This document shows positions 16,733-25,746 of a DNA stretch of 64,000 nucleotides, one piece after another. The position numbers and the translations under genes are program-made. A model generated the notes under the pieces. It was not told where the DNA came from. It did no database searches and was given only the letters and a program-made list of their open reading frames with translations. Source of the stretch: Nitrospira sp. GTDB lineage: Bacteria > Nitrospirota > Nitrospiria > Nitrospirales > Nitrospiraceae. The DNA lies in assembly GCA_018242685.1 (NCBI GenBank), contig JAFEBM010000006.1, positions 62,001 to 126,000 on the forward strand, written 5' to 3'. Numbering within the stretch: position 1 is the stretch's first letter; the number at the start of each line of letters is the position of its first letter.

Positions 16733-19700
16733 TTAGGGCTTCTCCTCCGACATGAGGTTCGACATCGCCCTTTGATCCACGCCTGTTCCCGGGTGCGCCT
16801 TATGCCGAGTCATCTTTCTCAGCAACACAAAAAATATCGGCACGAAGAAAATCGCCAAAAAAGTGGCGGCGAACATCCCGCCGAGAACCCCGGTCCCGAT
16901 CGACTGGCGGCTGGCAGCCCCGGCGCCCGAAGCAATCACCAAGGGGAACATCCCGAAGATGAAGGCCAGTGACGTCATGATGATCGGACGAAACCGCAAA
17001 CGGGCCGCCTCCACCGCCGCTTCAATGAGAGGTCGCCCCGCTTCATAACGGGTGTTGGCAAATTCGACGATCAGGATGGCATTTTTAGCGGCAAGTCCGA
17101 TCAACGTCACGAGACCGATCTGGAAATAGATGTCGTTTTCGAACCCTCGAAGCCAGACAGCCGTCAACGCGCCGAACACGGCGAACGGGACGGCGAGAAT
17201 GACGGCAAACGGCACCACCCAACTCTCGAACTGTGCAGCCAAGACGAGAAAGACCATCAAGAGCCCGATGGCAAAGACTTGGCCCGATTGACCGCTGACC
17301 CGACGTTCCTGAAACGAGATATTGCTCCAATCGATGGTATAGCCTTGCGGATCCAGCACTTCCTCCGCGACCCGTTCCAACGCTTCGAGTGCTTGACCTG
17401 AACTGAAGCCAGGGGCAGCGGCGCCCAGCAACAGCGCCGTATTGTACCCATTGAAGTGATTCACAGGGTCCGGCCCGCTCTGATACCTCGGCGTCACGAC
17501 GGTATCGAGCGGGATCATATTGACATCCCTCGCGCTTCGAGCACGCACATAGATTTTCGAGAGGTCCTGAGGCGTCGACCGGTACTCGGCGTCCGCTTCC
17601 GTCTGCACGTGATACACCCGCCCGAATTTGACGAAGTCGTTAATGTAATAATTGCCGAAGTACGCTTGCAGCGTATCGAAGACATCCGAAATCGGAATGC
17701 CCAACGACTTCGCCCGTTCTCGATTCACGTCGGCATAGAGCCTGGGCGAGGAGACACGAAAATTCGTCCCGACGCGCCCGATCGCCGGTTCTTTTTTCGC
17801 CCGCTCGACGAATTGCTGCGCCACCATGGCGAATTTATTAAAATCGCCGCCGCTCGGATCTTGAATCTGCGCCGAGAAGCCGCCGACGGCGCCCACTCCG
17901 CGAATCGAGGGCGCGTTGAATGCAAGGAGCAGCGCTTCCGGAATTTTTGCAAACTCCCCATAGGCGGCGCCGATCAGCGCTTTCACATGGTTCTGAGGCT
18001 CCGGACGTTCATCCCATAACACCAGCGGGACAAACATCGTCGCACTGTTCGGCCCTCTGGTGCCGAACACGAAATTCTGTCCGACCAAGGCATCGGTTGA
18101 ATGAACCGCCGGAATCGGCTGAAAAAACCGCTCGACCCGTTCGAGAACCGCCTCCGTCCGCTGCGTCGATGCGCCGTCCGGCAGTTGTGTGATGACGATG
18201 AAGTAGCCTTGATCTTCCTCCGGCAGAAAACTACCCGGCAACTTCTGGTAGAGTCCGATGGATACGACGACGAGCAACGCGAAGACCGCCATGACACGAA
18301 GCGGCCTCACGACGAGAGCGGCGATCGACCTCGTATATCCGGATTGCGTCCGGCTGAACACACGATCAAAAAGCTCCCAGAACCGACTCCTTCTCTCATG
18401 CCTCGCCGTCAGGACGACGCCGCAGAGCGCGGGGCTCAGCGTCAATGCCACAAATCCGGACACGGTAACGGAAATTGCAATCGTCGCCGCAAATTGCTTG
18501 TAGAGGGCCCCGGTGATCCCCCCGATGAACCCGACGGGGGCAAAGACGGATACCAAGACCAACACGATCGCGATGATCGGCTCGGTCACCTCGCTCATCG
18601 CCCTCTTGGCCGCCTCTTTGGGAGGAAGTCGATCCTCCCGCATATGTCGCTCAACGTTCTCCACCACTACGATGGCGTCGTCCACCACAATCCCGATCGC
18701 CAGAACCATCCCAAACAAGGTGATCGTATTGATGGAGAAACCGAGGGCATAGAGCCCGATGAAGGTGCCGATCAAGGAGACGGGCACGGCAACAGTGGGA
18801 ATGATGGTCGCTCGCCAGGTCTGCAGGAACAGATACACGACGAACACCACCAGCACCATCGCTTCCATCAATGTCTTGACCACTTCCTTGATCGAGACTT
18901 CGATGAAACGCGTCGTATCGTATGGGGAGTCATACGACACGCCAGAAGGAAAATTCTGGGCCAGCTCATCCATCTTCGCTCTCGTGCGGCGCACTGCATC
19001 GAGCGCATTCGCTCCGGGAGACAAGAATGTCAGGATGAACGTCGTCGGTTTGCCGTTCTGCCGGCCTTCCAGACCATAGGCCTGGGCGCCCAGTTCAATG
19101 CGCGCCACATCCCTGAGCCTCACAAGCGAGCCGTCCGGCAGCGCCCGCACGATCAAATCTTCGAAGTCCTTCACTTCCGTAAGACGGCCTTTTGCAATGA
19201 TCGGGATCGTCAGTTCGGTTCCCTTGGGCGCCGGTTCCCTCCCGATCGTTCCAGAGGGATTATCGCGATTCTGTTCACGGATGATCGCGATGACATCACT
19301 CGGGACAAGGTTCAATTTTGCCATCAGCAGCGGATTGAGGATGATCCGCATACTATAGTTTTGCTGCCCGAACACCACGACATCCCCTACGCCTTTGAGG
19401 CGCTTCAACTCATCGACAAGCCGGAGCGTGGCATAGTTCGAGAGGAAGACGGAGTCGTGCCGTGGATCGGTCGAATTGAGTGCAATGACGAACACGAGAT
19501 CGGGAGACATCTTCTTGACGGAGATGCCCTGACGAACCACTTCCGGAGGAAGCTGCGGCTCGGCGAGCTTTTCACGGTTCTGCGTTTGAACCTGAGCGAT
19601 GTCCGGGTTTGTGCCGATCTCAAATGTCAGCTTGATCGTGACGTGGCCGTCGTTACTGCTGGACGATTCGTAATACAGCAGATTATCGACGCCCGGGAGC

Positions 19701-19906
19701 TGGACCTCAATTGGACGGGCGACCCCTTCAGCCGCGACTTCTGCGCTGGCGCCGAGATAGTCCGCGTCGATCTGCACCACCGGCGGGGTGATTTCCGGGA
19801 ATTGCGCGATCGGAAGAAACTGCGCGGAGAGCAGCCCCATGACGACCAAGACAACCGAGATGACCGACGCAAGAATCGGCCGATCGATAAAAACATTCGA
19901 GATCAC
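16733..19906 (-). CDS. RND multidrug efflux permease (HAE1/AcrB family), system 1
   Basis: The 1057-residue inner-membrane transporter starts MISNVFIDRPILASVISVV and has the two-fold RND layout with 12 membrane segments. The proton-relay Asp pair lies in GIVVDDAIVVVENVERHM, and the relay Lys in GLAAKNAILIVEFA. The porter domain has GQNFVFGTRGPNSATMF-type motifs of hydrophobe exporters. It is 10 bases downstream of the adaptor gene and one base before the outer-membrane factor gene. The length is normal. A hydrophobic-compound exporter is the expected role; the specific substrate cannot be read from sequence. Confidence 0.95.
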   Translation of the reverse strand: MISNVFIDRPILASVISVVLVVMGLLSAQFLPIAQFPEITPPVVQIDADYLGASAEVAAEGVARPIEVQLPGVDNLLYYESSSSNDGHVTIKLTFEIGTNPDIAQVQTQNREKLAEPQLPPEVVRQGISVKKMSPDLVFVIALNSTDPRHDSVFLSNYATLRLVDELKRLKGVGDVVVFGQQNYSMRIILNPLLMAKLNLVPSDVIAIIREQNRDNPSGTIGREPAPKGTELTIPIIAKGRLTEVKDFEDLIVRALPDGSLVRLRDVARIELGAQAYGLEGRQNGKPTTFILTFLSPGANALDAVRRTRAKMDELAQNFPSGVSYDSPYDTTRFIEVSIKEVVKTLMEAMVLVVFVVYLFLQTWRATIIPTVAVPVSLIGTFIGLYALGFSINTITLFGMVLAIGIVVDDAIVVVENVERHMREDRLPPKEAAKRAMSEVTEPIIAIVLVLVSVFAPVGFIGGITGALYKQFAATIAISVTVSGFVALTLSPALCGVVLTARHERRSRFWELFDRVFSRTQSGYTRSIAALVVRPLRVMAVFALLVVVSIGLYQKLPGSFLPEEDQGYFIVITQLPDGASTQRTEAVLERVERFFQPIPAVHSTDALVGQNFVFGTRGPNSATMFVPLVLWDERPEPQNHVKALIGAAYGEFAKIPEALLLAFNAPSIRGVGAVGGFSAQIQDPSGGDFNKFAMVAQQFVERAKKEPAIGRVGTNFRVSSPRLYADVNRERAKSLGIPISDVFDTLQAYFGNYYINDFVKFGRVYHVQTEADAEYRSTPQDLSKIYVRARSARDVNMIPLDTVVTPRYQSGPDPVNHFNGYNTALLLGAAAPGFSSGQALEALERVAEEVLDPQGYTIDWSNISFQERRVSGQSGQVFAIGLLMVFLVLAAQFESWVVPFAVILAVPFAVFGALTAVWLRGFENDIYFQIGLVTLIGLAAKNAILIVEFANTRYEAGRPLIEAAVEAARLRFRPIIMTSLAFIFGMFPLVIASGAGAASRQSIGTGVLGGMFAATFLAIFFVPIFFVLLRKMTRHKAHPGTGVDQRAMSNLMSEEKP

Positions 19907-19915
19907 AAATGGTCC

Positions 19916-21070
19916 TTAATGGGAAATGTTGGTGGAATTTTCCGTATTCGCCGCAACCCAGGGAACGGCCTTCACGGGCTCACCGGGGCCGATCTTCATC
20001 AACCCGTTCACGACCACCCGATCGCCCGCATGCAGACCTCTGTCGATGATCCACTGGCTTCCTTTCCAATCAGAAGCCGTCACTTCTCGAATCTCAACCT
20101 TCTCGTCCGGGTTGACCACATAGACAAAGGGGCCTTGTGGACCTTGCATCACGGCTCGTTGGGGAATGAGGACCGCGTCTGTTTTTGTATCACCGGTGAA
20201 TCGGACCTTCACAAATTGTCCGGGCAGAAGGGTACGATTGGGATTGGAGAATGTGACTCGTATTTGACGTGAGCTGGTTTCCGTTCGCAAACCTGGTTCC
20301 AACAGATCAAGAACCCCTTCTTCTGGATAGACCGTGCCGTCCATGAACGTCAGCCGACCTCGTAACTTGTAGTCTCCTGGATGGGTAATTCTCTTCGCCT
20401 CAATGTCCCGCCGCCGTTGTAGGATGAACAGCTCGGGAACGTTCACCACTACGTACATCGGATCGACTCGATGGATCATGGTCAGCAGATCGGTCTGAGC
20501 CGAGACCAACCGTCCTTCATAGTAACGGCTGCGCTCGATAATCCCGCTGATGGGGGCCGTGATGAGAGTGTTATCCAGATCAAATTGAGCCTTGATGAGG
20601 TCGGCGTGTGCGCCTTCCAGCGCAGCGTTGGACGACAGTTGCTCGGCAACGGCATCGTCGACGTCCTTCTGACTCACCGCCTGCTCGGCAAGCAACGGTT
20701 TCACTCGAGCCAGGTCCTGTTTGGCTTGGACCACGCGAGCCTCCGCCTGCGCAATCTTGGCCTTGGCGCTGGCAACCGCCGCCTTGAAGGGAATGGGCTC
20801 AATCTGATACAGGCGGTCTCCTTTCTTCACGTCGCGTCCTTCCGGATATAAGACCGCCTTTAAAATCCCCGTCACTTGCGGGCGGATCTCCACCGGGCGA
20901 GACGCTTCGGCCTGACCGATAAACTCCGGTTCATCGGGGACGGTCTGTGTCTGCACAGTGACGACCTCCACTTGGGACACCGGCTGCACAGGCATCGAAT
21001 CGGCTTCTTGTCTACAAGCGGCTGAAACTGCCATGGCCACAAAGGCAAGCCCCACTACGACATACCTCAT
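19916..21070 (-). CDS. RND periplasmic adaptor (membrane fusion protein), system 1
   Basis: I choose the ATG at 21070 (MRYVVVGLAFVAMAVSAAC) because GGAAGGA precedes it. The 384-residue product is a lipoprotein (lipobox SAAC) with the HlyD/AcrA architecture: EFIGQAEASRPVEIRPQVTG, a coiled-coil hairpin (AKAKIAQAEARVVQAKQDLA) and LPGQFVKVRF followed by AVMQGPQGPFVYVV. It couples the permease to the outer-membrane channel. It is the first gene of the nine-gene minus-strand string, so the promoter should lie in 21071-21258. Confidence 0.93.
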   Translation of the reverse strand: MRYVVVGLAFVAMAVSAACRQEADSMPVQPVSQVEVVTVQTQTVPDEPEFIGQAEASRPVEIRPQVTGILKAVLYPEGRDVKKGDRLYQIEPIPFKAAVASAKAKIAQAEARVVQAKQDLARVKPLLAEQAVSQKDVDDAVAEQLSSNAALEGAHADLIKAQFDLDNTLITAPISGIIERSRYYEGRLVSAQTDLLTMIHRVDPMYVVVNVPELFILQRRRDIEAKRITHPGDYKLRGRLTFMDGTVYPEEGVLDLLEPGLRTETSSRQIRVTFSNPNRTLLPGQFVKVRFTGDTKTDAVLIPQRAVMQGPQGPFVYVVNPDEKVEIREVTASDWKGSQWIIDRGLHAGDRVVVNGLMKIGPGEPVKAVPWVAANTENSTNISH

Positions 21071-21258
21071 AGACTGATGATCCTTCCCCATACCACCCAT
21101 CCTACTTTCCTACTTTGCAACCATCACAAGGTTTCCGCTGCAAGACAAACGTGCCATTCTACTCGGACAGATGAGACGGCGGCAAGTCTGGACAAACACA
21201 GATTGCCGGCGCCATGACAATGATGAATCATCGACATTCGCGTTCATCAATCCTCACA

Positions 21259-21570
21259 TCAGCTCGTCGCGATTCTTTCTGAAGGTCCGCCCGGCTCGTT
21301 TCTTCTGATTTCTTCGACGACACACCTGGTTAAACAGCCGGAGGCCCGCAGGTCCGCTCCCTGTCTCCACAGACAAGCCAACAGCGTCTTGCCGTCGGCA
21401 TCGATGTAGGTGACATCAGCCAGATTGATCACGACATGATGGTGTTCGCTCGCAGACAGCGCATGCCAACTGGCCTGGAGTTCCTCCACCCAAGGGCCCG
21501 CCAATCGCCCTTCGAGCACAAGCGTGAGAGAATCTAGTTTTGCGTCGCGTTGACTGGTGATCTTCAACAT
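21259..21570 (-). CDS. STAS-domain protein
   Basis: From the ATG at 21570 the 103-residue protein reads MLKITSQRDAKLDSLTLVLEG and VVINLADVTYIDADGKTLLACL, the STAS fold of anti-sigma-factor antagonists. A GTG eight codons earlier is an alternative start. The position phosphorylated in SpoIIAA (Ser) is Asp-Ala-Asp here, so it is probably not switched by a serine kinase. Its partner is unknown. It is the gene immediately before the RND adaptor gene on the same strand. Confidence 0.8.
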   Translation of the reverse strand: MLKITSQRDAKLDSLTLVLEGRLAGPWVEELQASWHALSASEHHHVVINLADVTYIDADGKTLLACLWRQGADLRASGCLTRCVVEEIRRNEPGGPSERIATS

Positions 21571-21604
21571 ATTCGTCGGACGCCTCGTCGCCACATCACC
21601 TGTT

Positions 21605-21670
21605 TCAAGCCAATACCGCCATCACAATCACCGCCACCACATTCAACAGGAAAAGAATGATCAGCCACAT
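21605..21670 (-). CDS. 21-residue single-span membrane microprotein
   Basis: This small frame starts at the ATG at 21670-21668 and ends at TGA 21607-21605. A near-perfect AAAGGAGG sits six bases upstream. The product starts MWLIILFLLNVV and is hydrophobic throughout, with one Asn near the middle and no charged residue, so it would form a single membrane helix. It lies between the DoxX gene and the STAS gene. It is too short for standard gene finders. I cannot name it; the strong ribosome site and uniform hydrophobicity are the evidence. Confidence 0.55.
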   Translation of the reverse strand: MWLIILFLLNVVAVIVMAVLA

Positions 21671-21802
21671 GAGGCCCTCCTTTCAGGAACACTGAGGCCA
21701 CCGCAACCTTATCGCTGTCTATTTATATTCAGTTCGTTTCCTGATCTCCCATCAGAACAACCGCACCACTTGAGCGACCGGCCTCATCGGATAGTGAGAA
21801 GC

Positions 21803-22258
21803 TCATTCGCGCTCCTGAAGCCAACGGGCGATAACACCATCCAACGCCCACTTCCCTCCGCCGAGGATTACCAGGGCAGCGCTCATAGCGATCACGAGTA
21901 GATGATATTCAAAACCTTCCCCCTGCTGCTGACCGAACCAATTCATGAAAAACCCATGCGGCCAGTGCACGGTCGCAATCGCGCCCAACATGATGACGAT
22001 GAAGCTCGCCGCCGTGAACCTCGTCAGAAATCCAACGACCAATCCCAGACTGCCGAGGGACTCTCCGATGATGAGAAGGAACGCCACCAGCCAGGGGAGC
22101 CCCGCTTTCTGGGTGAAAAACCCCATCGTCCCTTCGAAACCGTTTCCGCCAAACCAGCCCAATAACTTTTGCGCGCCATGCGCGAACATCACGCCCCCAA
22201 GCCCGACTCGAAGAATGAGACCGGCCCATGAATCATCTGTTTTGAAGAATGCGGTCAT
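21803..22258 (-). CDS. DoxX-family membrane protein
   Basis: The start is the ATG at 22258 (MTAFFKTDDSWAGLILRVGLGG), preceded by GGGGAGAG. The 151-residue protein has four membrane helices with the DoxX signatures VMFAHGAQKLLGWFGG and ASFIVIMLGAIATVHWPHGFF. DoxX proteins are small membrane proteins tied to oxidative-stress or thiosulfate-quinone functions in some organisms; the role here is not known. The residues upstream of this ATG are not DoxX-like. Confidence 0.85.
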   Translation of the reverse strand: MTAFFKTDDSWAGLILRVGLGGVMFAHGAQKLLGWFGGNGFEGTMGFFTQKAGLPWLVAFLLIIGESLGSLGLVVGFLTRFTAASFIVIMLGAIATVHWPHGFFMNWFGQQQGEGFEYHLLVIAMSAALVILGGGKWALDGVIARWLQERE

Positions 22259-22280
22259 GACACTCTCCCCATCAGCTCGC

Positions 22281-22541
22281 TCAGCCCTGAGTTCGTTGTC
22301 GCGCACTTCCGTGCTGCAATTGTCGATTCCGCAGAATAACCGGATCGATAATTTCCCCGCATTGCACACACCGTCGGAGCGACACGTCGGCTTCGCTGCT
22401 TCCACGCATGGAATCAAAACTCTGTTCCACAACCATGAGTCCCGTGCACCTGGAACAACGCATGCGATCAGAGATAGCGCCCCGTTCCAATCGATTGCGC
22501 ACAGTCCGCTCGTTCTTCGTCAACTCAACCGCTGTCGCCAT
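22281..22541 (-). CDS. Small zinc-ribbon protein
   Basis: The start is the ATG at 22541 (MATAVELTKNERTVRNRLER), with GGGAGGT directly upstream. The 86-residue protein has two CxxC pairs, MRCSRCTG and RRCVQCGEIID, that would bind one zinc ion. Such short zinc-ribbon proteins are common and uncharacterised. It is 22 bases before the DoxX gene and probably cotranscribed with it. Confidence 0.75.
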   Translation of the reverse strand: MATAVELTKNERTVRNRLERGAISDRMRCSRCTGLMVVEQSFDSMRGSSEADVSLRRCVQCGEIIDPVILRNRQLQHGSARQRTQG

Positions 22542-23083
22542 GATCGACCTCCCTGTGTAAGGGTTCATACATCCGATATGGCAACTTATATTCCAGCAGA
22601 ACGCGAGGCGGCGGATACCATCCAAGTCGAGGAATTAATTGGGAAGAGGCATTGCGGAACGGAGATTCTATCGTTTCGGAGACGATGCGACTCTGCCGAG
22701 CTTACGGCACAGTGCCGAGTGATCGGCGAACTTCGCTTCTGCCCTCTTAAAAAACCCACATCCCTCAAAACCATCCAAAGCCGTCTTCCAACAAGAAACT
22801 GGATGAGAGCATCTTCATGACATGTTCATGATCGGTTCATGTCCGGTCGCTATCCTGTACCTAAACTTTTGGAATGGTTGAGCCACGATGAGCCTATTGA
22901 GTCTATTTCAGAATTCAGCAGACGATCACACCAGCAAAAGACTTGCCTCTGAAAGGAGTCAGTCCGTTGCGGCTCTATTCCAAAGAGGAAGATTGCGAGC
23001 GCCGCTCGTCTTCGATGTCATGGTCGGGTCTATTCTGTTACCTACCGAGATTTATTCACATTGTGTAGGAAGGAGATCTAGAC
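22542..23083. other. 542-base divergent intergenic region upstream of amoC
   Basis: This space separates the zinc-ribbon gene (minus) from amoC (plus). It contains three tandem 11-bp repeats (22814-22846) and a good ribosome site, AAGGAG, 9 bases before the amoC ATG. A plus-strand open frame at 22888-23139 overlaps amoC but lacks a ribosome site and is not called. The rest probably holds promoters for both directions. Confidence 0.5.
22814..22846. promoter_or_regulatory. Three tandem 11-bp direct repeats (TTCATG + N5) upstream of amoC
   Basis: Three adjacent units, TTCATGACATG, TTCATGATCGG and TTCATGTCCGG, repeat with an exact 11-bp period, about one helical turn. Direct repeats of a 6-7-bp half-site with a 4-5-bp spacer are the architecture bound by OmpR/PhoB-type regulators. 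The array is 238 bases before the amoC start and 273 bases from the zinc-ribbon gene. A TATCCT hexamer follows at 22851. Function as an operator is inferred. Confidence 0.45.
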
Positions 23084-23911
23084 ATGGCATCAACTCGTAC
23101 TGCCGGCAAACAGGGATACGATATTTCTCAGTGGTATGACTCAAGGCCGGCCAAGATCGGTTGGCTCGCGATGCTGGGAATCATAACGTTCTGGCTCTTG
23201 TACCAGCGGGCCTATGGCTATTCGCACGGCTTGGACTCCATGACACCTGAGTTCGACTCAGTGTGGATGGGGTTGTGGCGATTCAACATCCTGGCCAACG
23301 CGACCTTTTTTGCAGTCGCAATCGGGTGGATCTGGATCACGCGCGACCGCAACCTGGCCAATTTGGACCCGAAACTGGAATTGAAACGGTATTTTTACTG
23401 GTTGGGCTGGTTGGCCTGTTACGTGTTCGGCGTGTACTTCGCCGGCAGCTTGACGCTGGAGCAAGATGCAGCCTGGCATCAAGTGATCATCCGGGACACG
23501 AGCTTTACAGCCAGCCACATCGTGGCGTTCTATGGCACGTTCCCGCTGTACATCACATGCGGCGTGGCGAGCTACCTCTATGCGCAGACACGGCTGCCCT
23601 TGTATGCGCAAGCGACATCATTCCCATTAGTGGCGGCGGTGGTTGGGCCGATGTTCATCCTGCCGAACGTGGGGTTGAACGAGTGGGGGCATGCGTTCTG
23701 GTTCGTCGACGAGATGTTCGCGGCTCCGCTCCACTGGGGCTTCGTTGCGTTAGGTTGGTGTGGGCTGTTCGGCGCCGCTGGAGGCGTGGCGGCGCAGACG
23801 GTCTCGCGCATGTCGAACCTGGCGGACGTGATCTGGAACGCTGCGTCCAAGAGCATCCTCGATCCATTTTCCAGCCAGATCGCTACGTCAAGTGAGCGTA
23901 GCGGCTACTGA
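23084..23911 (+). CDS. amoC: Ammonia monooxygenase subunit C (solitary amoC)
   Basis: The 275-residue protein is AmoC of the copper membrane monooxygenase family. By alignment to the PmoC sites I know, Asp128, His132 and His145 ([13 protein letters not shown]...SHIVAFYG) match the CuC ligands, and Asn199, His203 and His217 ([13 protein letters not shown]...PLHWGF) match the CuD ligands; all six are present. There are six hydrophobic segments and a typical N-terminus ([20 protein letters not shown]). Only amoC is here; amoA and amoB are not within 40 kb downstream or 23 kb upstream. Extra lone amoC copies are known in comammox Nitrospira and in betaproteobacterial ammonia oxidizers, where some are stress-induced. 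The gene has a good AAGGAG site and looks functional. Confidence 0.93.
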   Translation: MASTRTAGKQGYDISQWYDSRPAKIGWLAMLGIITFWLLYQRAYGYSHGLDSMTPEFDSVWMGLWRFNILANATFFAVAIGWIWITRDRNLANLDPKLELKRYFYWLGWLACYVFGVYFAGSLTLEQDAAWHQVIIRDTSFTASHIVAFYGTFPLYITCGVASYLYAQTRLPLYAQATSFPLVAAVVGPMFILPNVGLNEWGHAFWFVDEMFAAPLHWGFVALGWCGLFGAAGGVAAQTVSRMSNLADVIWNAASKSILDPFSSQIATSSERSGY

Positions 23912-23971
23912 TAGGCGATGTCTTAGACGACGGCCTGGGACCCATTGGAAGGATCCCAACCCAGTTCATGG

Positions 23972-24011
23972 AGCAGGAACCCCGTGGTTGTGAAGCCATG
24001 GGGTTCCTGCT
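23972..24011. terminator. Hairpin between amoC and the converging sigma-54 regulator gene
   Basis: A perfect 12-bp inverted repeat (AGCAGGAACCCC at 23972-23983 and GGGGTTCCTGCT at 24000-24011) can extend by TGG/CCA pairing in the loop. It lies between two converging genes and would be a strong transcript end in both directions. Neither side has a long T-run, so classical intrinsic termination is not certain; it may instead stabilise the amoC 3' end. Confidence 0.55.
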
Positions 24012-24105
24012 AAACAGGCGAAAGCTCCCCCTGGTATCTATCGCAAGCCTGGGCGACCAATCCAGCGTCGCGCTGCCGAATAGCCGGCGCGGCGTCTGAA
24101 TCACT

Positions 24106-25686
24106 TTATACAGGCAAGTGATCAAGAAGATTAGAGGGACGAGAAATACCGAGTTTCTGCATCTTGGACTGGAGAGTGGTTCGCTTAACCCCTAGTCGAG
24201 CCGCAGCGCCGGCAGGACCGCCGACCACCCACCTTGTTTCATCCAGCACACGCAGGATTTGCTCACGCTCAATCTCTTCAAGCGTTGCTGTCTCGACGGT
24301 GGCCGGACGCCTCCCCATCTGAAGTTCATTGATCGGCATCTGCAGATCGGTCCCTTGGGTAAGAATGACGGAACGCTCGACCAGATTCTCCAACTCGCGA
24401 ATATTGCCGGGCCACGCATAGCGCGAGAGCGCCTCAAGGGCCTCGGCAGACACGGTTTGGATATTTTTTTTCATGCGAACGGCGTAATGCTGCGTGAAAT
24501 AGCGTACGAGGATCGGAATGTCCTCTCGTCGTTCGCGCAAAGGAGGCAAGGTGACCGGGAAGACGTTGAGGCGATAGTATAGGTCGCTCCGAAACTGCTT
24601 CGCCTCCACCAAACTCTTGAGGTCTCGGTTTGTGGCGGCCACCAGACGCACATCAACGCGAAGGGTCTTTGTACTGCCCAACCGTTCGAATTCCTGCTCC
24701 TGCAACACTCGAAGCAACTTGGACTGTAACTCCAGCGGGATTTCCCCTACTTCGTCGAGAAAGATGGTGCCTTTATCGGCCAGTTCGAATCGGCCGGCCT
24801 TCTGAGCAATCGCGCCGGTGAAGGCCCCGCGCTCATGTCCAAAGAGTTCGCTTTCCAACAGACCGGTCGGAATAGCGGCGCAGTTCAGCTTGACGAACGT
24901 ACGCTCTTTGCGGCCGCTGAGTCGATGGATAGCCCGGGCGATGAGTTCCTTTCCGGTGCCCGTTTCTCCCTGAATCAACACAGTCGAATCGGTCGGAGCC
25001 ACGATCTCAACCTGCTTGAGCACCTGCTTCAAGGCGTTGCTGTCACCGATGATATCCTCGAATCCGTGCTCGATGCGAAGCTCTTCTTCGAGGTACAGCT
25101 TCTCTTTCGCCAGCTTATCTTTGAGTTCGGCAATCTGTTGAAATGCCAACGCGTTCTCCACCGCGACAGCCACTTGTTTGGCGACTTGCTGGAGAAACTC
25201 AAGGTCGGCGTCGCTATAGGCCGCCTTTTGCAAGCTTAAGAATCCCATGGCGCCCAACCGCTGCACCGCCGTCGTCAGTGGAACAAAACAAAACGAGTTC
25301 GTGTTGTCCTCCGTCATGAACTGAATAACCTTCGGCCAGCGACGCTCCTCTGCAAGATCCGGCACGACGATTGGTCGCTGCGTTTGCCACACCAATCCTG
25401 AGGGACAATCATCAATCAAAACTTCATGGCCCCCGACAAGATCAGCCGGCACATTGGCCTGGATGGTTTGGAGACGCATGATTTTTTTCGCGGGATCATA
25501 GAGGGACAGGTCCACATAGTTGACCCGTACGACGCGAGGAAGGCGTTGTGCGAGCTCTCGAAAGAGATCGTCGAGATCGCGATGCGAGGAGATGGCTTGC
25601 GCCACTTCCAACAACGCTTGATATCGCTCCGTCAAAGTCTCGCAGGAGGGCATGGATGACTGACCCATCCGCCAAGTATGATCCAT
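24106..25686 (-). CDS. Sigma-54-dependent transcriptional activator (GAF + AAA+ + Fis HTH)
   Basis: The protein has an N-terminal GAF domain (ERYQALLEVAQAISSHRDLDD...CPSGLVWQTQRPIVVPDL), an AAA+ sigma-54 interaction domain with Walker A GETGTGKE, the ERGAFTGA loop and Walker B GTIFLDEVGEI, and a C-terminal Fis-type HTH (GAAARLGVKRTTLQSKMQKL). It resembles FhlA/NorR-type activators with an unknown GAF ligand. The start is uncertain: ATGs at 25686, 25668 and 25653 and a GTG at 25740 are all possible and none has a strong ribosome site. It converges on amoC; a regulatory link is only suggested by proximity. Confidence 0.9.
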   Translation of the reverse strand: MDHTWRMGQSSMPSCETLTERYQALLEVAQAISSHRDLDDLFRELAQRLPRVVRVNYVDLSLYDPAKKIMRLQTIQANVPADLVGGHEVLIDDCPSGLVWQTQRPIVVPDLAEERRWPKVIQFMTEDNTNSFCFVPLTTAVQRLGAMGFLSLQKAAYSDADLEFLQQVAKQVAVAVENALAFQQIAELKDKLAKEKLYLEEELRIEHGFEDIIGDSNALKQVLKQVEIVAPTDSTVLIQGETGTGKELIARAIHRLSGRKERTFVKLNCAAIPTGLLESELFGHERGAFTGAIAQKAGRFELADKGTIFLDEVGEIPLELQSKLLRVLQEQEFERLGSTKTLRVDVRLVAATNRDLKSLVEAKQFRSDLYYRLNVFPVTLPPLRERREDIPILVRYFTQHYAVRMKKNIQTVSAEALEALSRYAWPGNIRELENLVERSVILTQGTDLQMPINELQMGRRPATVETATLEEIEREQILRVLDETRWVVGGPAGAAARLGVKRTTLQSKMQKLGISRPSNLLDHLPV

Positions 25687-25746
25687 CGACTCACGACAGC
25701 TCAAGAGGCCGTCTGGGCTAACCTGCGAGGGTGCGAGCACGTACCA

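Noticed and set aside
18101..20272. A 723-codon open frame on the plus strand, opposite the RND permease and adaptor genes
   Set aside because: It is antisense to two clearly conserved genes, is His/Asp/Arg-rich in a way typical of shadow frames, and lacks a ribosome site and any domain.
22888..23139. Plus-strand 83-codon frame before amoC
   Set aside because: It overlaps the amoC start and has no ribosome site or recognisable domain; amoC's own site is strong.
23084..23911. Methanotroph pmoC
   Set aside because: The neighbourhood lacks pmoA/pmoB and methanol-oxidation genes, and the sequence pattern fits AmoC better; only a tree would be decisive.
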